A DNA stretch of 64,000 bases from Mycteria americana (lineage: Eukaryota; Chordata; Aves; Ciconiiformes; Ciconiidae), in contig NC_134367.1 of NCBI RefSeq assembly GCF_035582795.1, forward strand, positions 932,501 to 996,500, in the 5' to 3' direction. Below, one piece after another: positions 13,701 through 28,093 of the stretch. The notes beneath the pieces are model-generated. The model saw only the letters and a program-made list of their open reading frames with translations. It ran no database searches and was not told the DNA's origin. Numbering within the stretch: position 1 is the first letter of the stretch; each line of letters begins with the position of its first letter. A program made the position numbers and the translations under genes.

Positions 13701-16700
13701 ATTTGACAATAGAAATTACTTCAAGGCTCGTATCTCTTATTATGGTTTTGCTGAACTCAAGCTCAAAGTCCATATTCTGCTTCCAGGGTCCAGGTTGAGC
13801 TATTGCAGCAGGATCCAGAGGAACCCTCAGCTCTGGCCGTGCTGCCTACCAGCGTTCCTGACTTCGAGAACGAAACGCAAAGACTCAAGGATTCCCAACA
13901 CAGAAAGCAGCGTTTCCAGCATCTCCCTGTACAACAAGGATTTGCCCATAAGCAAGTGTCCTCTTAACCTTAAAGGAAAATATTTCTACTATGAATCTGA
14001 ACTTGCTGCTCAAGTCAGTGGTGAGGACACCCAGGTCCCAACCAGCAGGACAGAGGAAGGAGGACGGGGGGCGAGGAAGGAGGATGGGGGCGAGGAAGGA
14101 GGGGACACATCTCGCAGGTGGCCCAGCCCACAGTTGGGAGCAGCCTCCACCTCAGCTGCTGGACCTCAGAGAGGACCCGCGGTGACACCTTTGGTAAGGC
14201 TGGCAACCCCAGCGCTGCAGCATGGAGCTACAAGGACAAAACCATCAAAATCAAAGAGCCCACGTAATTAAATAAAAGAATCGGTGTGCCGATGCATCAG
14301 CATTAAGTGCAAATAGGATGGGTTTAAGAGTTAAAAACAAACCAATCAACCTCTAAACATGATTATCCAGGCTTGGCTGCTTTGGGAGTAGTTTGGTATG
14401 CATTTTCCAGCATTGTTAACCCCCAAACCAAAACAATCTCATCTCTACATCAAAGTTTTCACCTCATTTTTAGAAAGCTTTTTAAACAAAATCAACAACC
14501 CTTCTCGCTCTAAGCCCCATGGAACAGCAGCCTGTTCTCAACGGGAACTCCCCAAAGCTACAGCAATCCCCACGTGCTGCACGGTAACACACACTTCCAA
14601 AGGACACACAGGCTGAACAAGAGGGATGACTGTCCACACCATTAAATTTTTGGTATTGGACATTCATACAGCCAAGGTTTCGCTCTGAAAATCCACCAAG
14701 CACTGACCCGCACACGTCACGGACACAAGCTGACCAGTGTTACCGATGCTATTTAAATGAACGCAGTAAAGAGAAATGTAAGTGTCTTGGGCCACTATAT
14801 CTGCAAAAAGTGGGACATTTATCTCCTCTAAACTGCACCCCGAGTCTCTCTAGTGAGTAGAAATCTTTGGTTTAACAGAGCTAAAACTGTTACGATATCT
14901 TCTCATACAATACTAGACAGACCAGGTCATCTCCCCATTTTGGATTTTATGCCTTTCTTCAATCCTTTGACAGAAGATGAGGAGGGAAACCACAGGAAGA
15001 TAATCTTAAAGCACAAGAGCAAGACAAAGGGCTAAGGATTATGTCGATCAACTGATGGTTAACTGAAAACAGCTCAGGAAGAAAGCAACGAGAACCTCAA
15101 CTCTTACACCTTTGCGTTTAGTCTACAGTTGTCAAAACCAGTAAGAGCAAGGGTGGTAACTTGCAGAAGTAGTTGGAAGCTGAAGATCCAGTCCTAGCTT
15201 AGGAGGGATTTCCACATGTACTATTTCATCTAGATTCTTTCTAAAAAGACACAGACTAGATTTACGGTTCCTTACATTCCTCGTTCTCCTATAGCTGCTT
15301 ACTAGGAAGAGTAAAGTTACTCTTCCTTTAGAGCTTACAAAGACACTGCAGTGAACCCCCTTTGTGCTAAGAAAAGATGGGAATTAACTAAGCCCACCAC
15401 TGCTCTTCCCCTCCCCAGTTCCACCCGCACTCAGCTCTAACTGCTCAAGGTGAACAAAGCTCTGGTTAGTGGGGATTTCCACCCAGAAAGCTGGACCATC
15501 ATGTAGCTAACACTGCTCTCCTGGCATTTCCATACACCACATAACAATCCAAACAGGACCAAGTTCTTGGGAATCCGACGCTTCTTTCCAGTGAAATACG
15601 GGAATCCATCACTTGACTGTATATCCCCGAGCATTACTGCTAATAGATGCTTCTCCAACATTTATCCCCGGTATGACTATCAAAAGACAGCCCACCACCA
15701 CACATATCTGCTTCCAAGATTAACTAAGCCTCCTTTTGCAGGCACTGCTAGTGGAATACCACATGTGCAGACAGAAACCTCATGCAAACTCGCCATAGGA
15801 AGCCTTGCAAGCGAAACACGCCAGGAGCTCCCGTGGGCAGCTGCCCGCACGCTCGGCTGAACCCCGCTCACTGAAGGCTGGTGTCAAGTGCAAGCGAGCC
15901 GGAGTGACTCAGAGCAAATCCAGACAGCGTGGCCTTCCTTCTCCTGAAGCAAGATTAGTGGGGAGGGAAGGACAGAAGTAGTACTTTAATTTTTAAGAAT
16001 TAAGAGAAATTGTTCTAACTGAATTTAAAGAACCCTTAACTGTACTGAAGTTACCAGCTTTACTGCCTGGGTGCTGATGAGAAAGATGGTGTTACTGCTG
16101 CATCAAGCCTGTGTTTGACAAGCTTGCCAAACATCCAAGTGAAGATTACGGTGCCTTCATAACACCAGGAGCTTCCACTGCTCCTTTGCCTGGCACACAC
16201 GACATTTTGTGGCTTACTTCATACCATAAACACAAATGCAGACAATGCAATTCTATTTGGTGTTCATCCTACCCGTGTGTCTGATGGGAATCAAAGGGCA
16301 GAAAATACAGTTTCTAGGTACACCCCACCTATATTCATGGCACCTCGTATCTGCATAAGGGAAAGCTCAACAAAAGCAGAGAGTACCTTAGGGATGTCCA
16401 TGTGGGAAGTCCTTCATCTTATGGTGCATTAGCCAATGTTTAGGCCTACGTGGTGCATCATTTGCAGAAAGTTCTGCCAAGTAGCCCTACTCCCATGCCA
16501 ATACTCTTTCATTATTAGTATTTCCAACAGTTAAGTGAAACTTTCTAAAAAAAAAAAAAAAGAAAAAAGTATCTGTATCACAACTCCCCCTACATCATCA
16601 GAGCTCCAGCGAAGTGCCACAGGACCTCTGCTGCACTGTCAGGGCATGGGGAACTTGCCAGAGGCCACGCTCTCCTGATGCCAACTGCCCATTCACTCCT

Positions 16701-19700
16701 CTTTAAAGCCACCGGATTGTAATTAGGCTAAACCTGAGGCAGAAGCAATCTATGATTCCTAATTACCTGTTGCTTGTTTCACATTGCGAGACCCTAAATT
16801 TTACTGAGAATAAAACTGTAGCATCTGGGAGTCTGACCATCTACTAGCAGGAACAGCAGAGCAAAAAAAAAAAACAATTCTGGCAAAGCCATTTCAGTCT
16901 CATCTGTCTGCAAGTCTTCCCCCTTGCCTTTTAATACCCTCGCTGCCTTGCCTAACTATTTGTGGCTCTCGAAAGTTGGAAGAATAGGATTTTCTCAATT
17001 CAGCTCAGCTTTCAACACTCTTCTGTATGAGGAATTTCTACAGTTCTTGTTATGGTCTGGTATTTTACTGACAAAACAGAAACATGAAGTTTCAGAAGTA
17101 CTAACAGCATCCATATTAAGTTTTGTTGAAGCAGCACAAGACCATTTCCCCCACACCAAAAGGGCCACACCACCAAGTTATCCGCACGTCTCCACTACAT
17201 TGCTATCTTGCCATCTTTAAATACCAAAATGAAAAATGCTGATAGAAAATTAAAATATACTGTTAGAAACTACAAGCTGGAAACAAGGCTTTGAACACTT
17301 CCACTGCTGTGTCTTTTCCAGCAGACAACATCAGGAACAAGCTCCTTCCAGTTTCAACACCAGGTCTTCAGGAAATTTAGCAATTGCTGAACAGAACTGG
17401 ACGTGTAGTGCCGACCGCTAGGCAAAGAAGGATGAACACCACAGCCAACCCACTCCATTTATCGTATGAAATTAATCAACACCTGCATTCATACGCACCA
17501 AGGTCCCAGGCTAGTTAATGGCTTCAGAGCATTCTCAGGGCACCAAATTAGCATGCACCTCACTAAAATGCAGTTACACCACAGGCAAGCAGCTCCTTAG
17601 AAGGCTGCAATGAATCATTCATGAATACAGAAGCTGAAACCCTTGTTAAGGGAATTTAAAAAAAGACATCCCCTCCCCCAGACCTGTCCAGCACAAAACG
17701 ACTCTTACTGGGTGATACTGTGAGGTTTCCTTTTATAGCTCATCCTTTGCCAGAAGAGTTGGCCGTACTTTTCAATTTAAACAAGCTCTAAGTGACCAGA
17801 GTAAGTTCTGCCCATGTAACTATGACAGTGTATCATGCCAGTATTCAAAATTATGTAGGATAAAAGCCTCACAGAAACTCGTGTTTGAAGTGGTTTGGTT
17901 TGTTTGTTTGTTTTTTTGCTGTGGGTTTTCTTTTTACAGCAATCTGTCCATCAAGGTTTAAGCAAGAGATTCTCCAAGACCAGATATGAAAAAGCACCTT
18001 AGTCCATTAACATTTTCAGCAAGCTTTGGTAAAAATGCACTTTGGAATTCTTGCTATTGATTCTTCCCTTATATAAAGGAAGAATTAAAATCGGGCAATG
18101 CTGTAAATGTAATCATCACTTACACTTGGGCTTCTTCCTGGAAATAAGAGTTTAAACTGCATAAAAGGCATGAATCCACAGCAGCTTGAAGAGTCCTTAG
18201 CTCAATCCCCTGCATGCTCCGGAGGGCCAGGCAGCAACACCCGCTCATTAGGTTACACCTCAACCTCATATCTAACACAGACCTCTTACCTCCTGGCCAT
18301 TGCTTTCTAGGAGGAGAATTCCAGCTGCAGCTACAGAAGCCAGCAATAGCTGCAAATGTCCTTATACACTCCTTCAGCAAGAAATAATCTTTATGCAATG
18401 CAAACCTTTTACAGAGAAGTGGGTCAGCTATAAAAAAACCAAAGTGTATGTGAAATTCCTTTTCAGTCAGTCACTACAGAACAGTGTGCTGGGCAGAGGC
18501 AGCATGCAAAATACCGTTTCACTCTGGCAGTAACGAGAGGAGTGAAGAGGGGGACTGAAGGACTTGACCTAGATTGCAGTATCTTTTCTACTCATCCAAT
18601 TAGCCAAATGCTATTCAAGGCTTTAACCAGAAACGAGGTCGAGAAGGAATGGACAATTCCATGTTATTAGAAACCAAGTGCCATTAAATGCCAGTGCACG
18701 TTATCATTTTCTGCAGCTTTTGAGACTGTAGTGTGTCACGCCATTTTTAAATGTGTTTGAACAGTAGGGTGAAGAGGTGAGATCCAAGAGTCGAGTTTCA
18801 CCTCGAGGACCCGGTTAGGCAACTGCAGAACTCCGAGCTCAACATGAACTTCGAGGAGGACATGGGAGGACACGGGAGGACACCAGGCTACGCTGGCGCA
18901 GCAGATCCTCGGAACCTTGCTGCTTGTTTTTGCTAAGATACACGACTGAAGGCAAGGCAGAACAGGGACACAGTCTAAGAAGTTGTACACCACTACTCAG
19001 CAGAGACAGGAACCAAAATTGCCCATATTTGTGAGCGTTTTGCTTTGAGGATACAGCCGAGGGGAAATTGAAGCACTGCTTCAAATAAACCATTTCTGGA
19101 TTTGTGAAAAACTTGTCCAAGGAAAGACAACATGACCATCCTGCAGACTATCAAACTCCCACACAGACGTTTGATAAGCTCAGCTTTAAGTGGAGAAAGA
19201 ATGGTTTGAAACAAGCTTGAGAGGATTATATCAACCTCAAACACTGGTAGAAGTTTGATGTCTAGAATGGGCAAAAAACAGAAGTGACCTTCTCTACAAA
19301 ACAACTCAAAGCTTCTGGACTTAGAGCTTACATCCCTGAATGTGGAAAACTGCAAACAAAGTTGAATAAAAGCCCTCCAAGGTGAGGGCTTGAGTGCAAC
19401 GTGCCTTCAGCAATAACGTGTGTATGAGATGGGAGAGGGGGAAAAGTCTATCAGTGGGGACTAACAGAGCAGCCTTTTAAAAAAAAAAATACCCAAACCA
19501 AACCCCTCTGCATTCTCTCTCAAGGTTTGAGAAGGCTGAGGAGTTACACAGTAGTAATCTACAAGTGATATGAGAAGGTCACAATTAGCAAGAGACAATC
19601 ATTAAGCAAGACTTGAACGGCTCCTGGCTGTACATTTTGGCTCCCCCATACAGCGCAAGAGTTCAGAATTCAGATGCAAAATACTACAAAGTCATCATCT

Positions 19701-22700
19701 TTGCACATATATGCTTTTTTCAAGTATAAATGGTCTTCAGCTCCCAATAAGTATTTGTGGAAACAAAATGAGTAAGTTTAAGCCCTGTAGTCGTGCCTAC
19801 ATTTAGCTAGTGAAAGGAGAGCATGGGACAGGCAGCAAGGTGGTGCAGGTCTGGTGCAGGTCACCGGTTCCCAACAAGAAAATAAATGGCAACGCAACTG
19901 GAGAGCAAACACCAAAGAGGTCAGAGTCCCAGAACATGTGCGTAGCAGCCCAACAAGGAAGTCTCAAAAATAAACAGTCCTCAGGCAGCCACCCTGCATG
20001 GGACAAAGAGCTAAACTGAAGCCAGCTCTTGCTTTAATAAGGTAGCACACCAGGCCTAACGAGGAGTTTTCAGTATTCATATATGAGAGCATGGGCATGT
20101 TAAAACCAACACAACCAGCTACTAAACTTAGACAAGTTATTTTACTTAACTTACTGCCAAGAAACGCATTTGTCTCAAGTGACTGAATGTCCTATTAAAA
20201 CACCAAACTTCAGCGAGCCGAAGCGTCCATGCTGATGCTGAAGGGTGGTCCTGCACCTTTGGCACATCTCCCTTCCTCCAGGCTGCATAACCACGTGTGC
20301 TGGCAAAGTGGTAAACGAGATCAGGGATCTAATCCGAGCTAAAAATAATTTTACCTTTAAAAAACCCACACAGAATGGTTTTATGATTCAGTTTGCCAAG
20401 CAGCTTCACACACTCATGTGGCACTAGAAAAAGGCCAGTGCAAGGGCAGAGCTGACAGCACCTCCTCATCTGGCAGCCGCAGCAGCTGAACAGTTTCTAA
20501 ACCAGCCTTTGACTTGCAAATGTCACACAGGACCTGCAGGAAGCAGGTAACTGCATCTCCTGGGGGTGCCAGCCTGGGATCCTGCCCGGGTTCATCCTTC
20601 TACTAAGGTAAGGAGAGTCCAAAAAGGAAAGCAAGAAACAAACATTCATGACAGCATGTGGTACAGACAAAATCATCAAGTTTCATGGTGTAGCTTTACG
20701 GATTTGTTAACCTTTACCTAGAATACTGTACTTCTCTTGAGGTTTTACCATTCGGTGCAATAAGGTTTGAATGCAGGATCACTATTCAACATCTGACGCA
20801 TGCATTTGCAGGCTGTTTTTCAAACGCAAGGAGCACGCTGTGAGCCAAAGCCACTGCAGCTATTTTTACCCTGCGCATTAGACCTTGGGTGCTTGTGCTA
20901 TGATGCATGGAGTCAAGTTCACGTTAAGGATGACCTGGGAAGATCAACTTGATTTGCACTCCCGGTTGCCAGAGCTGAGATAGCAAGCCTTCTAGCAACA
21001 ACACTGACAAAAGACATCACCGATGGTTCCTGCTGGACAGGTACTTAGAAAGTGTCCAACTGAAAAGCGTTTTTAGCCATGCATGTCATTCCACTAATGA
21101 TAATTAAGATTGTTTAAATGCACCAGCTTAACTGAAGTCACCAAAACATGCACCAATTGAGTAACAGTTATCACCCACGATGAGAAAAACCTTACTTAAA
21201 ATATAATTTAAGAACTCCACCTTCTTCTAATAATTAAGAGTGTTTAAAAACAATAAATCAGATTGGCAGAAGAATATCAATGCTACTTCAAGTGCTAAAA
21301 TTTGTCCTCCAATAATTAGAGCCAGGATAGGATTATCAACCTTTTTTCCTGTAGTAAAACAGTTACCACCTTTGATGTTTTTACCCTTGCTGGAAAAAAG
21401 GGTTCTCTTTCCTATTTCAGCTTTCACATTAGTCAGAAAGCTGAAGCAGAGACACCGTGGGAAACTCGTTGCCTACTGACCTGACATGAAGACTAACGCT
21501 AAGGACCTTCACTTGAATTTGGAGTTGATTATGAAGCTATTCATCCAGCTAATCTTCTCTGCTGAAGAGAAATCTCTCAGAACAGAAGCTCCTACAGCTC
21601 CTCGCAATCTCAGTCAAATACAGTTTGATAGCCCTCGAAAGGCAGAAGTCTCTCTTGTTACCATAAGAGAGAGCTGTTGAGTGTTGGCAAGATACTCACG
21701 CTGCCTGGCAGAAAACCTCAGTGGCTGCTCTGAAGTCAGTGCTCAGGCACGTCTCTTACCCCAAAACCGCTGCTGTGTACCTTCCCATCTGGCTGGGAGA
21801 GCCAGCAACGAGAGAGGTAGGGTTGCTGAGCTACACTGGGTTTCTTGTTTTGTTTTAAACACTGCAACCAAGGCTTTGCGTTTCACTTCATCCATTTTGC
21901 CACTGGTAGAGAAGGCAAGCAGCAGAAATGCTTTGCACCAAATCCCACATGTCAGCACTGGTGAGCACTCTTTGAAACAGACCGGAGGTTTAAATACAGC
22001 TTATAAAAAAAGTAGATGTACAGCAGGTAGCAGCAAACTTCTGAATCTGTCAGCACAGGAGGTGGCTTCTTCCCCGTTCAGTAAGTCCCAGTTCCAATAA
22101 GCCATGAACATAATGTTTTTATAAGTCACTAGTCAAAGCTTGCAAATGAAGTGCTATGTTTTATACCAAGAAACTGCGTCTCTCCCACCTCTCCATTCTT
22201 CTGTATTCCTGTATGAGCAGTGTATAAACACCGATGCTCTCCACGTGTGCTGGTACCAGACCAATCTTTCACATTAACTCCCCACCACCACTCGGTGCAG
22301 AACTAGTAGACTACCCAGGACCCCACGTTTCCTTTCCAGATCCACTTGTGTTTTAGGGCAGCATCAGCACCAAACCAGACAACTACAAGGCATTATTTGG
22401 ACTGCAAGGCTCCACGATATCCCTTTAGTTACATGGCAAAAAAGCGGCAGAAACCCAGAGAGAACTCAAGACAGCATGTACAAGAGGTTTCTTGGCGAAA
22501 GAAACAGAGGGATAAGCAGATTTAATGCAAGACACCAATACCTCACAAGACTTCACTGTAAAGGCCAAGGGGTGGGAAGCCCGCAGGGACAGAAGGCAGG
22601 AGGAGGAGCAGAAGACAAGGGGCCATCGCTCGCTTCCATGCAGATGTAGCAGAAGACAACAAGGTCACTGCAGCTCCAGCTTTTGAAATACCCACAAAAT

Positions 22701-23244
22701 GAGAAGATAAATAGATGAGCCTGGAAGTCAGGGCTACCTGGAGCCATCAGATTTCCACATTCAAGTAACCATGGAAGACAGGTAGATAACCTGAACCAGG
22801 GTGGCTTTTCTGGAGGATATTGTTTTTCCCTAGAGCAGAGGGGAAACCTTAACACTCATTCTTTCCTTTTAAGACTGGAAAACTTTTAACTGTATACAGC
22901 TCTAGAGGAGACATTAGGTCAAAGACAGACAGGAAGCCTCAGCAGCCTGAAACATCAAAATAAGAGGCATTTGAAGTACACTAGCTGCTTGGTTAAGGAA
23001 AGTACACAATTTGTAGACAACCATGGAAATAGAAACAGGTTGTTACTGGAGTTAAGTGCTCACCTACAACTCAAAAGCTTTGTCAGAAAAAATAACTTTT
23101 TTTTTGCAGAATTTATATTTGCACAGCAAAGCGCTAAAAGCCTCCAGCACAAGTAAGGTACAGTAACCCCCTGCAAACACTTTCAGCATAAGGAACGTAA
23201 GGAAAAACAACATTTTAAGCATGTTTCGAGTGGCACTCCAAGAT
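10719..23244. other. ASXL2 intron 1, repeat-poor stretch
   Basis: About 12.5 kb of AT-leaning intronic DNA. I see no coding exon, RNA gene or confident transposon in it. There are short homopolymer tracts, for example an A-run near 16546-16560 and a GTTT-rich tract near 17890-17920. A stretch this long with few visible repeats is where conserved intronic enhancers could sit, but nothing in the sequence alone proves that. Confidence 0.5.
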
Positions 23245-23342
23245 TTTAGGGACATGGTTTAGTGGTGGTCTTGGTAGTGTTAGGTTTACGGTTGGACTCG
23301 ATGATTTAAAGGTCTTTTCCAACCTATACGATTCTGTGATTT
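23245..23342 (+). mobile_element. CR1 3'-terminal fragment
   Basis: About 100 bp of the youngest-type CR1 tail on the plus strand. It reads GGGACATGGTTTAGTGGTGG, then GTTGGACTCGATGATTTAAAGG, and ends CCAACCTATACGATTCTGTGA. Severe 5' truncation like this is typical of CR1. Confidence 0.92.
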
Positions 23343-26300
23343 AAGACAGCCACTGATAACAACCAGGGCTCTACATGTGGTTTTCAGGTTGTTAATTCAC
23401 CGTATGTCCCAAAGCAAGAAGGTCAAATGCAAAGATGTGGGTGTTTTTTACTCCAGCTGCCTTTCCAAAACAGATGTTTATTTAGTGGAAGAAAAGCCAT
23501 CCAAGTTCAGGCATGAATGAAAATCTTTCTGATTAAGGATAAGCCCATTATTGCAGCCACACTGCTGATAGGAGACAATTTTCGTTGCCATTTTCTGAAC
23601 AACTCTGGTGTTCAGCCTTCCAAGAAGCAGCGAGATCTGCAAGTTCAGGTGGAAACAGCTGCACGGAGGTGAGCAGAGACCCTGAAGGCCTGTAGCTGCC
23701 TGTTAAAGATTTTACATGAGAGAAGCAGACTTTTCAAGTGATGGTGTGTGCTAATACTTTGAAACAAAGATCATCTAGCTCAGCGAGACTGTAATCTTGG
23801 TTGAAACCTTTAAACCTTACTATTCTAATGGCAGACAGTCGTCCATACAACCTGCACCAGAAGCGTTTCATGTTTTCCTGCCCACTAGCTGCTGAAAGAT
23901 AATTTAAGTGAGACGCTATGACAGTACCATGAAACAAACACCGACTTTTGCACGGCAGTAAAGACGAGATCTAACCTTCAGTGGGGGTTAAGGGGAGCTG
24001 AATTAATTCTGGCTGACATGCTGGCAGGCACATTTGGGAGAGGGCAAAGATTGTGCCATGTAATTTCCATGACAGAGTGCATAAGAAGTTATTTGCTGAC
24101 CCTCTGCCACCAGCAGAGCTATGTCCACGTGACAGAAAGACAAAGTAAACTTCGAATTCAGTATTTCCGTAAGTACACTGATATTTAATAAGGCTGTGTA
24201 GGAGAAAGCGGAACTACATTTATACTGCATATACTTTTAAAGCAGGACTGCTAACAGGAGCCCCTCTCAACACTCACTCGGTCCCACGGTGGGTTGGTAA
24301 GAAGGAAGAAATGCTGAAGACAGATGCAAGTTAAACACCAGCAACTAAAGCAGACATAATACAAACCAGTGCCTTTCAACATATTTGCACCATGCACTGA
24401 GTACTGGGCTGGAGCCGACTCTGGAGCAATCCTGCTTAAAAGCCTGTGGGCTCTCAAGATGACAGTGGTCAGCCATTTTCAAGCCTTCACCTTGCTCTGT
24501 GAATTATTTCTGCAGAAGTTACTGGAAGGAGTTATAAGAGAGTTGCAGCAATGCCCAAATCCAGGCGGGCTTGTTCCCAGCACAGCTCGAGAATCGCAGG
24601 CTCTAGAGCTGACGCCCCAGGTGACAGCGGAGCAAAGCCCTGAGGTATATGGGGACATCGTATTCCACGGGACGGAGAGCACACAAGCCCAGCTCGTGCT
24701 CCCAGCTACAGCACACAGACTCCATCTGAAGCATCATCTGCCAGGTTTGCTAAAAGCTTCATGTTTAAAACGCTCTTTAACAAAGAAGTGACTGTCATTT
24801 CCCAATATGATTCTGCTGAAGCGTCCACCGCCTGCTACAGGGAAACAGGATTAGTGTAGTCAGTGCTCTGCGAGTATTACTGACCATTTACTTGCTAAAG
24901 GCTTTTTCGATTGCACAAGCCACCGCTGCCAGGAACACCAGCCTACCGCAGGTTTTCAGCGGCCACGAATCCCCCAACATGCTCCGCTTGTGCATCGCAT
25001 GCCAGAAAGCACGGGGGAAAAAGAGGAATAAATGGGTTTTGTTGATCTTGGGAGGATGCTGTATTGGGACAGAGTGTAGACTGAGCTCAGAAAAAGCTTC
25101 TGAACAGCAAAACTGAAAGCCATGAGATAATGTTTATTGCTGCGTCTGTTAAGAGGTTTAAGAGCAAATTCAAATTTCCCCACATGGAGAGTGGGGAAGA
25201 AAGAATTCTTCCCAGCAGAACACAAATTGCATGACTTGCCAGAAAAAGAATAGGGACATTTTTACGAAGTGATCTTATCAAATCAATTCTGAATTCAGAA
25301 TCCAGTAAAACAAGTAAGTGCACTCAGACGCCAGCAGAGCCAGTGCAGTTATTAGAAGGAAAGACAGTGTCTAGTATCTATAAAGCCACTGAAAGCGGTT
25401 TCAGGAGAACATACAGTTACCAGCAACAGCATTGCGGTATTTTGTGCTCTTGAAAATAAAGTTTTAATCTGCTCCAAAGAGAGAAGTTCAGAAGATCAGT
25501 TCCTGCCCCAAAGTTGCATCATTGCAGTGACATCAGTAGGGCTTCCTGGCTGGAAGTAACCAGTAGTCACATCAGTTTGGCCTCGAGAGAGCAAAAATGC
25601 AATTAAGCAAGGATTCCTTTGGATGTTCTTATATGGAACTACTGCAGAACCTCGTACAATCAAAATATTGGCAAAACGTATGCTCGCTTCCAAGCAGTAC
25701 AAACAGGTACAGCTGTTGCCCTTGGTCCGACTGAGCTCTCCTATGCTCTCGGTTAAATTCACCTGAAGATAAGAGCATACTGAACCTGTTGGAGAGCTGG
25801 CAAACAGACCCTAATCCTGCTGCTACTAAATTTTTTTTTATATACTTCAGTGGGAAAAAAAAGCAACTTCTTTTAATTTAAAAAGAACTCATGTAAGTAC
25901 ATAACCCATCTGGCTGAATAATTTCATGCACACTTCCTGAAGCTGCAGACTCTATAGGTATATACTTGGTTTTCACCAGGCAAATAAATTCACACTAATT
26001 TGAGAAAAATCAGGAAGTTTATCATGCACATTTATAATCACACCATACACTTCTTTAGAAGAGTCAACACCTAGCTACTACAAAATTAGGTTACATTTCA
26101 GTATCTAAGAGATAGTCAGCTCCAAAACAATGGTCTTAGCAGGGCTGTCATGTCCCCTGTAAGGGAGTATGACAACGTCACAGCCGCACTGTAAGCATTT
26201 AAACATGTTACACTACGGCTACAACAGAAATACTTCTGCAGGAGAACAGCAACCCAAGCCACGCTTACCGACACAGCACATACTACTTTCCTGGTTTGTT

Positions 26301-26544
26301 CTAAAGGCAGAAGAAGGACAATAAACTTGACCACCCACAGAGAGTTATCCAAGTCACCAAGCCCTGACGATCGATGTTCTAGCCATCACAACGGGAACCT
26401 TTGGTACACATCCGAATGCCAACACAAAGCATCGGCTCAGTATCAGCCTCAGTACCAAAACGTGAGGACCACCACTGACACGCAGCAGCCAGTGCACCTC
26501 TGCATGGCTGTTCAGACCTTGGTGCCTGGCCGTCCAGTCATTTT
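23343..26544. other. ASXL2 intron 1 stretch, nothing recognised
   Basis: Single-copy-looking intronic DNA. The open frames here have no recognisable domain and lack convincing splice contexts. Confidence 0.5.
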
Positions 26545-27116
26545 ACAGAATCACAGAATCGTTCAGGTTGGAAAAGACCTTTAAGATCACCAAGTCCAAC
26601 CATAAACTGCCAAGCCCACCACTACACCATGTCCCTGAGCACCTCATCCAAACGGCTTTTAAATACCCCCAGGGATGGGGACTCCACCACTTCCCTGGGC
26701 AGCCTGTTCCAGTGCTGGACAACCCTTTCGGTGAAGTAAAATTTCCCAATATCCAGTCTAAACCTCCCCTGGCGCAACTTGAGGCCATTTCCTCTCGTCC
26801 TGTCACTTGTTACCTGGGAGAAGAGACCGACCCCACCTCTCTACAGCCTCCTTTCAGGCAGTTGTAGAGAGCGATGAGGTCTCCCCTCAGCCTCCTCTTC
26901 TCCAGGCTCAACAACCCCAGGTCCCTCAGCCGCTCCCCATCAGCCTTGTGCCCCAGACCCTTCCCCAGCTCCGTTGCCCTTCTCTGGACACGCTCCAGCC
27001 CCTCCATGTCTCTCTGGGAGTGAGGGGCCCAACACTGAACACAGCACTCGAGGTGCGGCCTCACCAGTGCCGGGTACAAGGGACGATCACTGCCCCAGTC
27101 CTGCTGGCCACACTAT
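26545..27116 (-). mobile_element. CR1 LINE 3' fragment, moderately young
   Basis: A minus-strand CR1 of about 570 bp whose 3' end (ACAGAATCACAGAATCG on the plus strand) is at 26545. The minus frame at 26810-27079 reads [24 protein letters not shown] and [11 protein letters not shown] with no stop, so it is well preserved. It directly abuts an older CR1-like piece at about 27120. Confidence 0.92.
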
Positions 27117-27119
27117 TTT

Positions 27120-27640
27120 TGATACAAAAATATTTAGCATTGACCTAGTCAGCTGCTTATCCAGCCTGCGTCTCACCAGCTTGGTCATAAGGATACTATG
27201 GGAAAAATCACACCTTGTTAAATATGCCTTTAACGTAAAAACCATGTTAAAGGCGAGGTAAACACCATCCACTGCTCTGCCCTCCTCCAGAGCCAGCCAT
27301 CTCATCACCTTCTTCACCAACAGCTTACCTCTGGTAAATCCACACTGGCCGTCCCCAAAAAACCATCTTTCTCCTACATGCACAAGAAAGCAGCTTCCAG
27401 GAGTATTTGTTCTACACCTTCCCAAGGACCCAAATAAGGATGCCCAGGCCTATTTCCTCACATCCTCGTTCTCACCCTTTTGAAGATACACGACATTTTC
27501 CCTCTTCCACTCACCAGGAGCTTTCCCCAGTCACTACAGCCCTTTAAGGACAATAAAGAATCAACTTGCAATCACGTTGGCCAGTTCCTTCAGCACACCA
27601 GGAAAATCTTTTGTTTACACAGAAAAGGAGGAAACCATTC
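27120..27640 (-). mobile_element. Old decayed CR1-like reverse transcriptase region
   Basis: On the plus strand this is the antisense of a CR1 reverse transcriptase region. Blocks appear in family order: GCGAGGTAAACACCATCCACTGC (27254-27276), CTTACCTCTGGTAAATCCACACTGG (27326-27350), CACGACATTTTCCCTCTTCCA (27489-27509), and then CACCAGGAGCTTTCCCCAGTC and CAATCACGTTGGCCAGTTCC. Many small indels break it. It is much more diverged than its right-to-left neighbour at 26545-27116, so the younger copy probably landed at its edge or replaced its 3' part. Confidence 0.7.
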
Positions 27641-27779
27641 TGGTGGCCTGCAGTTGAACTAAATACTTAAACACCAATCCATACGGGGCCATAGCAGACC
27701 TTGATGGACCTTCTGTGTGACCATCTAACACCCCAAAGTCCCAGGAGGCTGCTCTCCCATTCTCCATGCTGCTTGGGAC

Positions 27780-27990
27780 TTCCAAAATAAGAGGAGTTTC
27801 CAGGTATTCAGTAACCTGCCACAGATTTCCACAAGCCCATGCAAGCCTTTAGCATCCACAACGTCCTGCAAAAATAAGTTCCACAGCTTACGTCTCCTCC
27901 CATGGTCTCCAGACACGAGGCTGGCAGACAGCGCTTGCCACCCCTTGGCTTCTGCACTGAAACAGAGTGAACGCTGCATCATTAGAGGCT
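27780..27990 (-). mobile_element. Possible ancient LINE 3' fragment
   Basis: The plus strand has CCTTTAGCATCCACAACGTC followed by AAGTTCCACAGCTTACG. This resembles the antisense of the 'fails as a short block, flanked by AGTTCCACAG' region of old amniote CR1/L3-like elements. The match is short and from memory, so the assignment is tentative. Confidence 0.3.
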
Positions 27991-28093
27991 TTTTCTTTAA
28001 AAAAAATTTTGGATAATCTTACTGCCACAGCTATCAAGTGATAAGCTCACATGCTTAGTCCTCCAAATTTTCATCCCTACTCAACTCCAACAG

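Noticed and set aside
13627..14271. Plus-strand open frame of 214 codons in ASXL2 intron 1
   Set aside because: The second half is a low-complexity Glu/Gly/Arg-rich stretch from a GGA-rich tract; no domain or splice evidence, and it is antisense within the intron.
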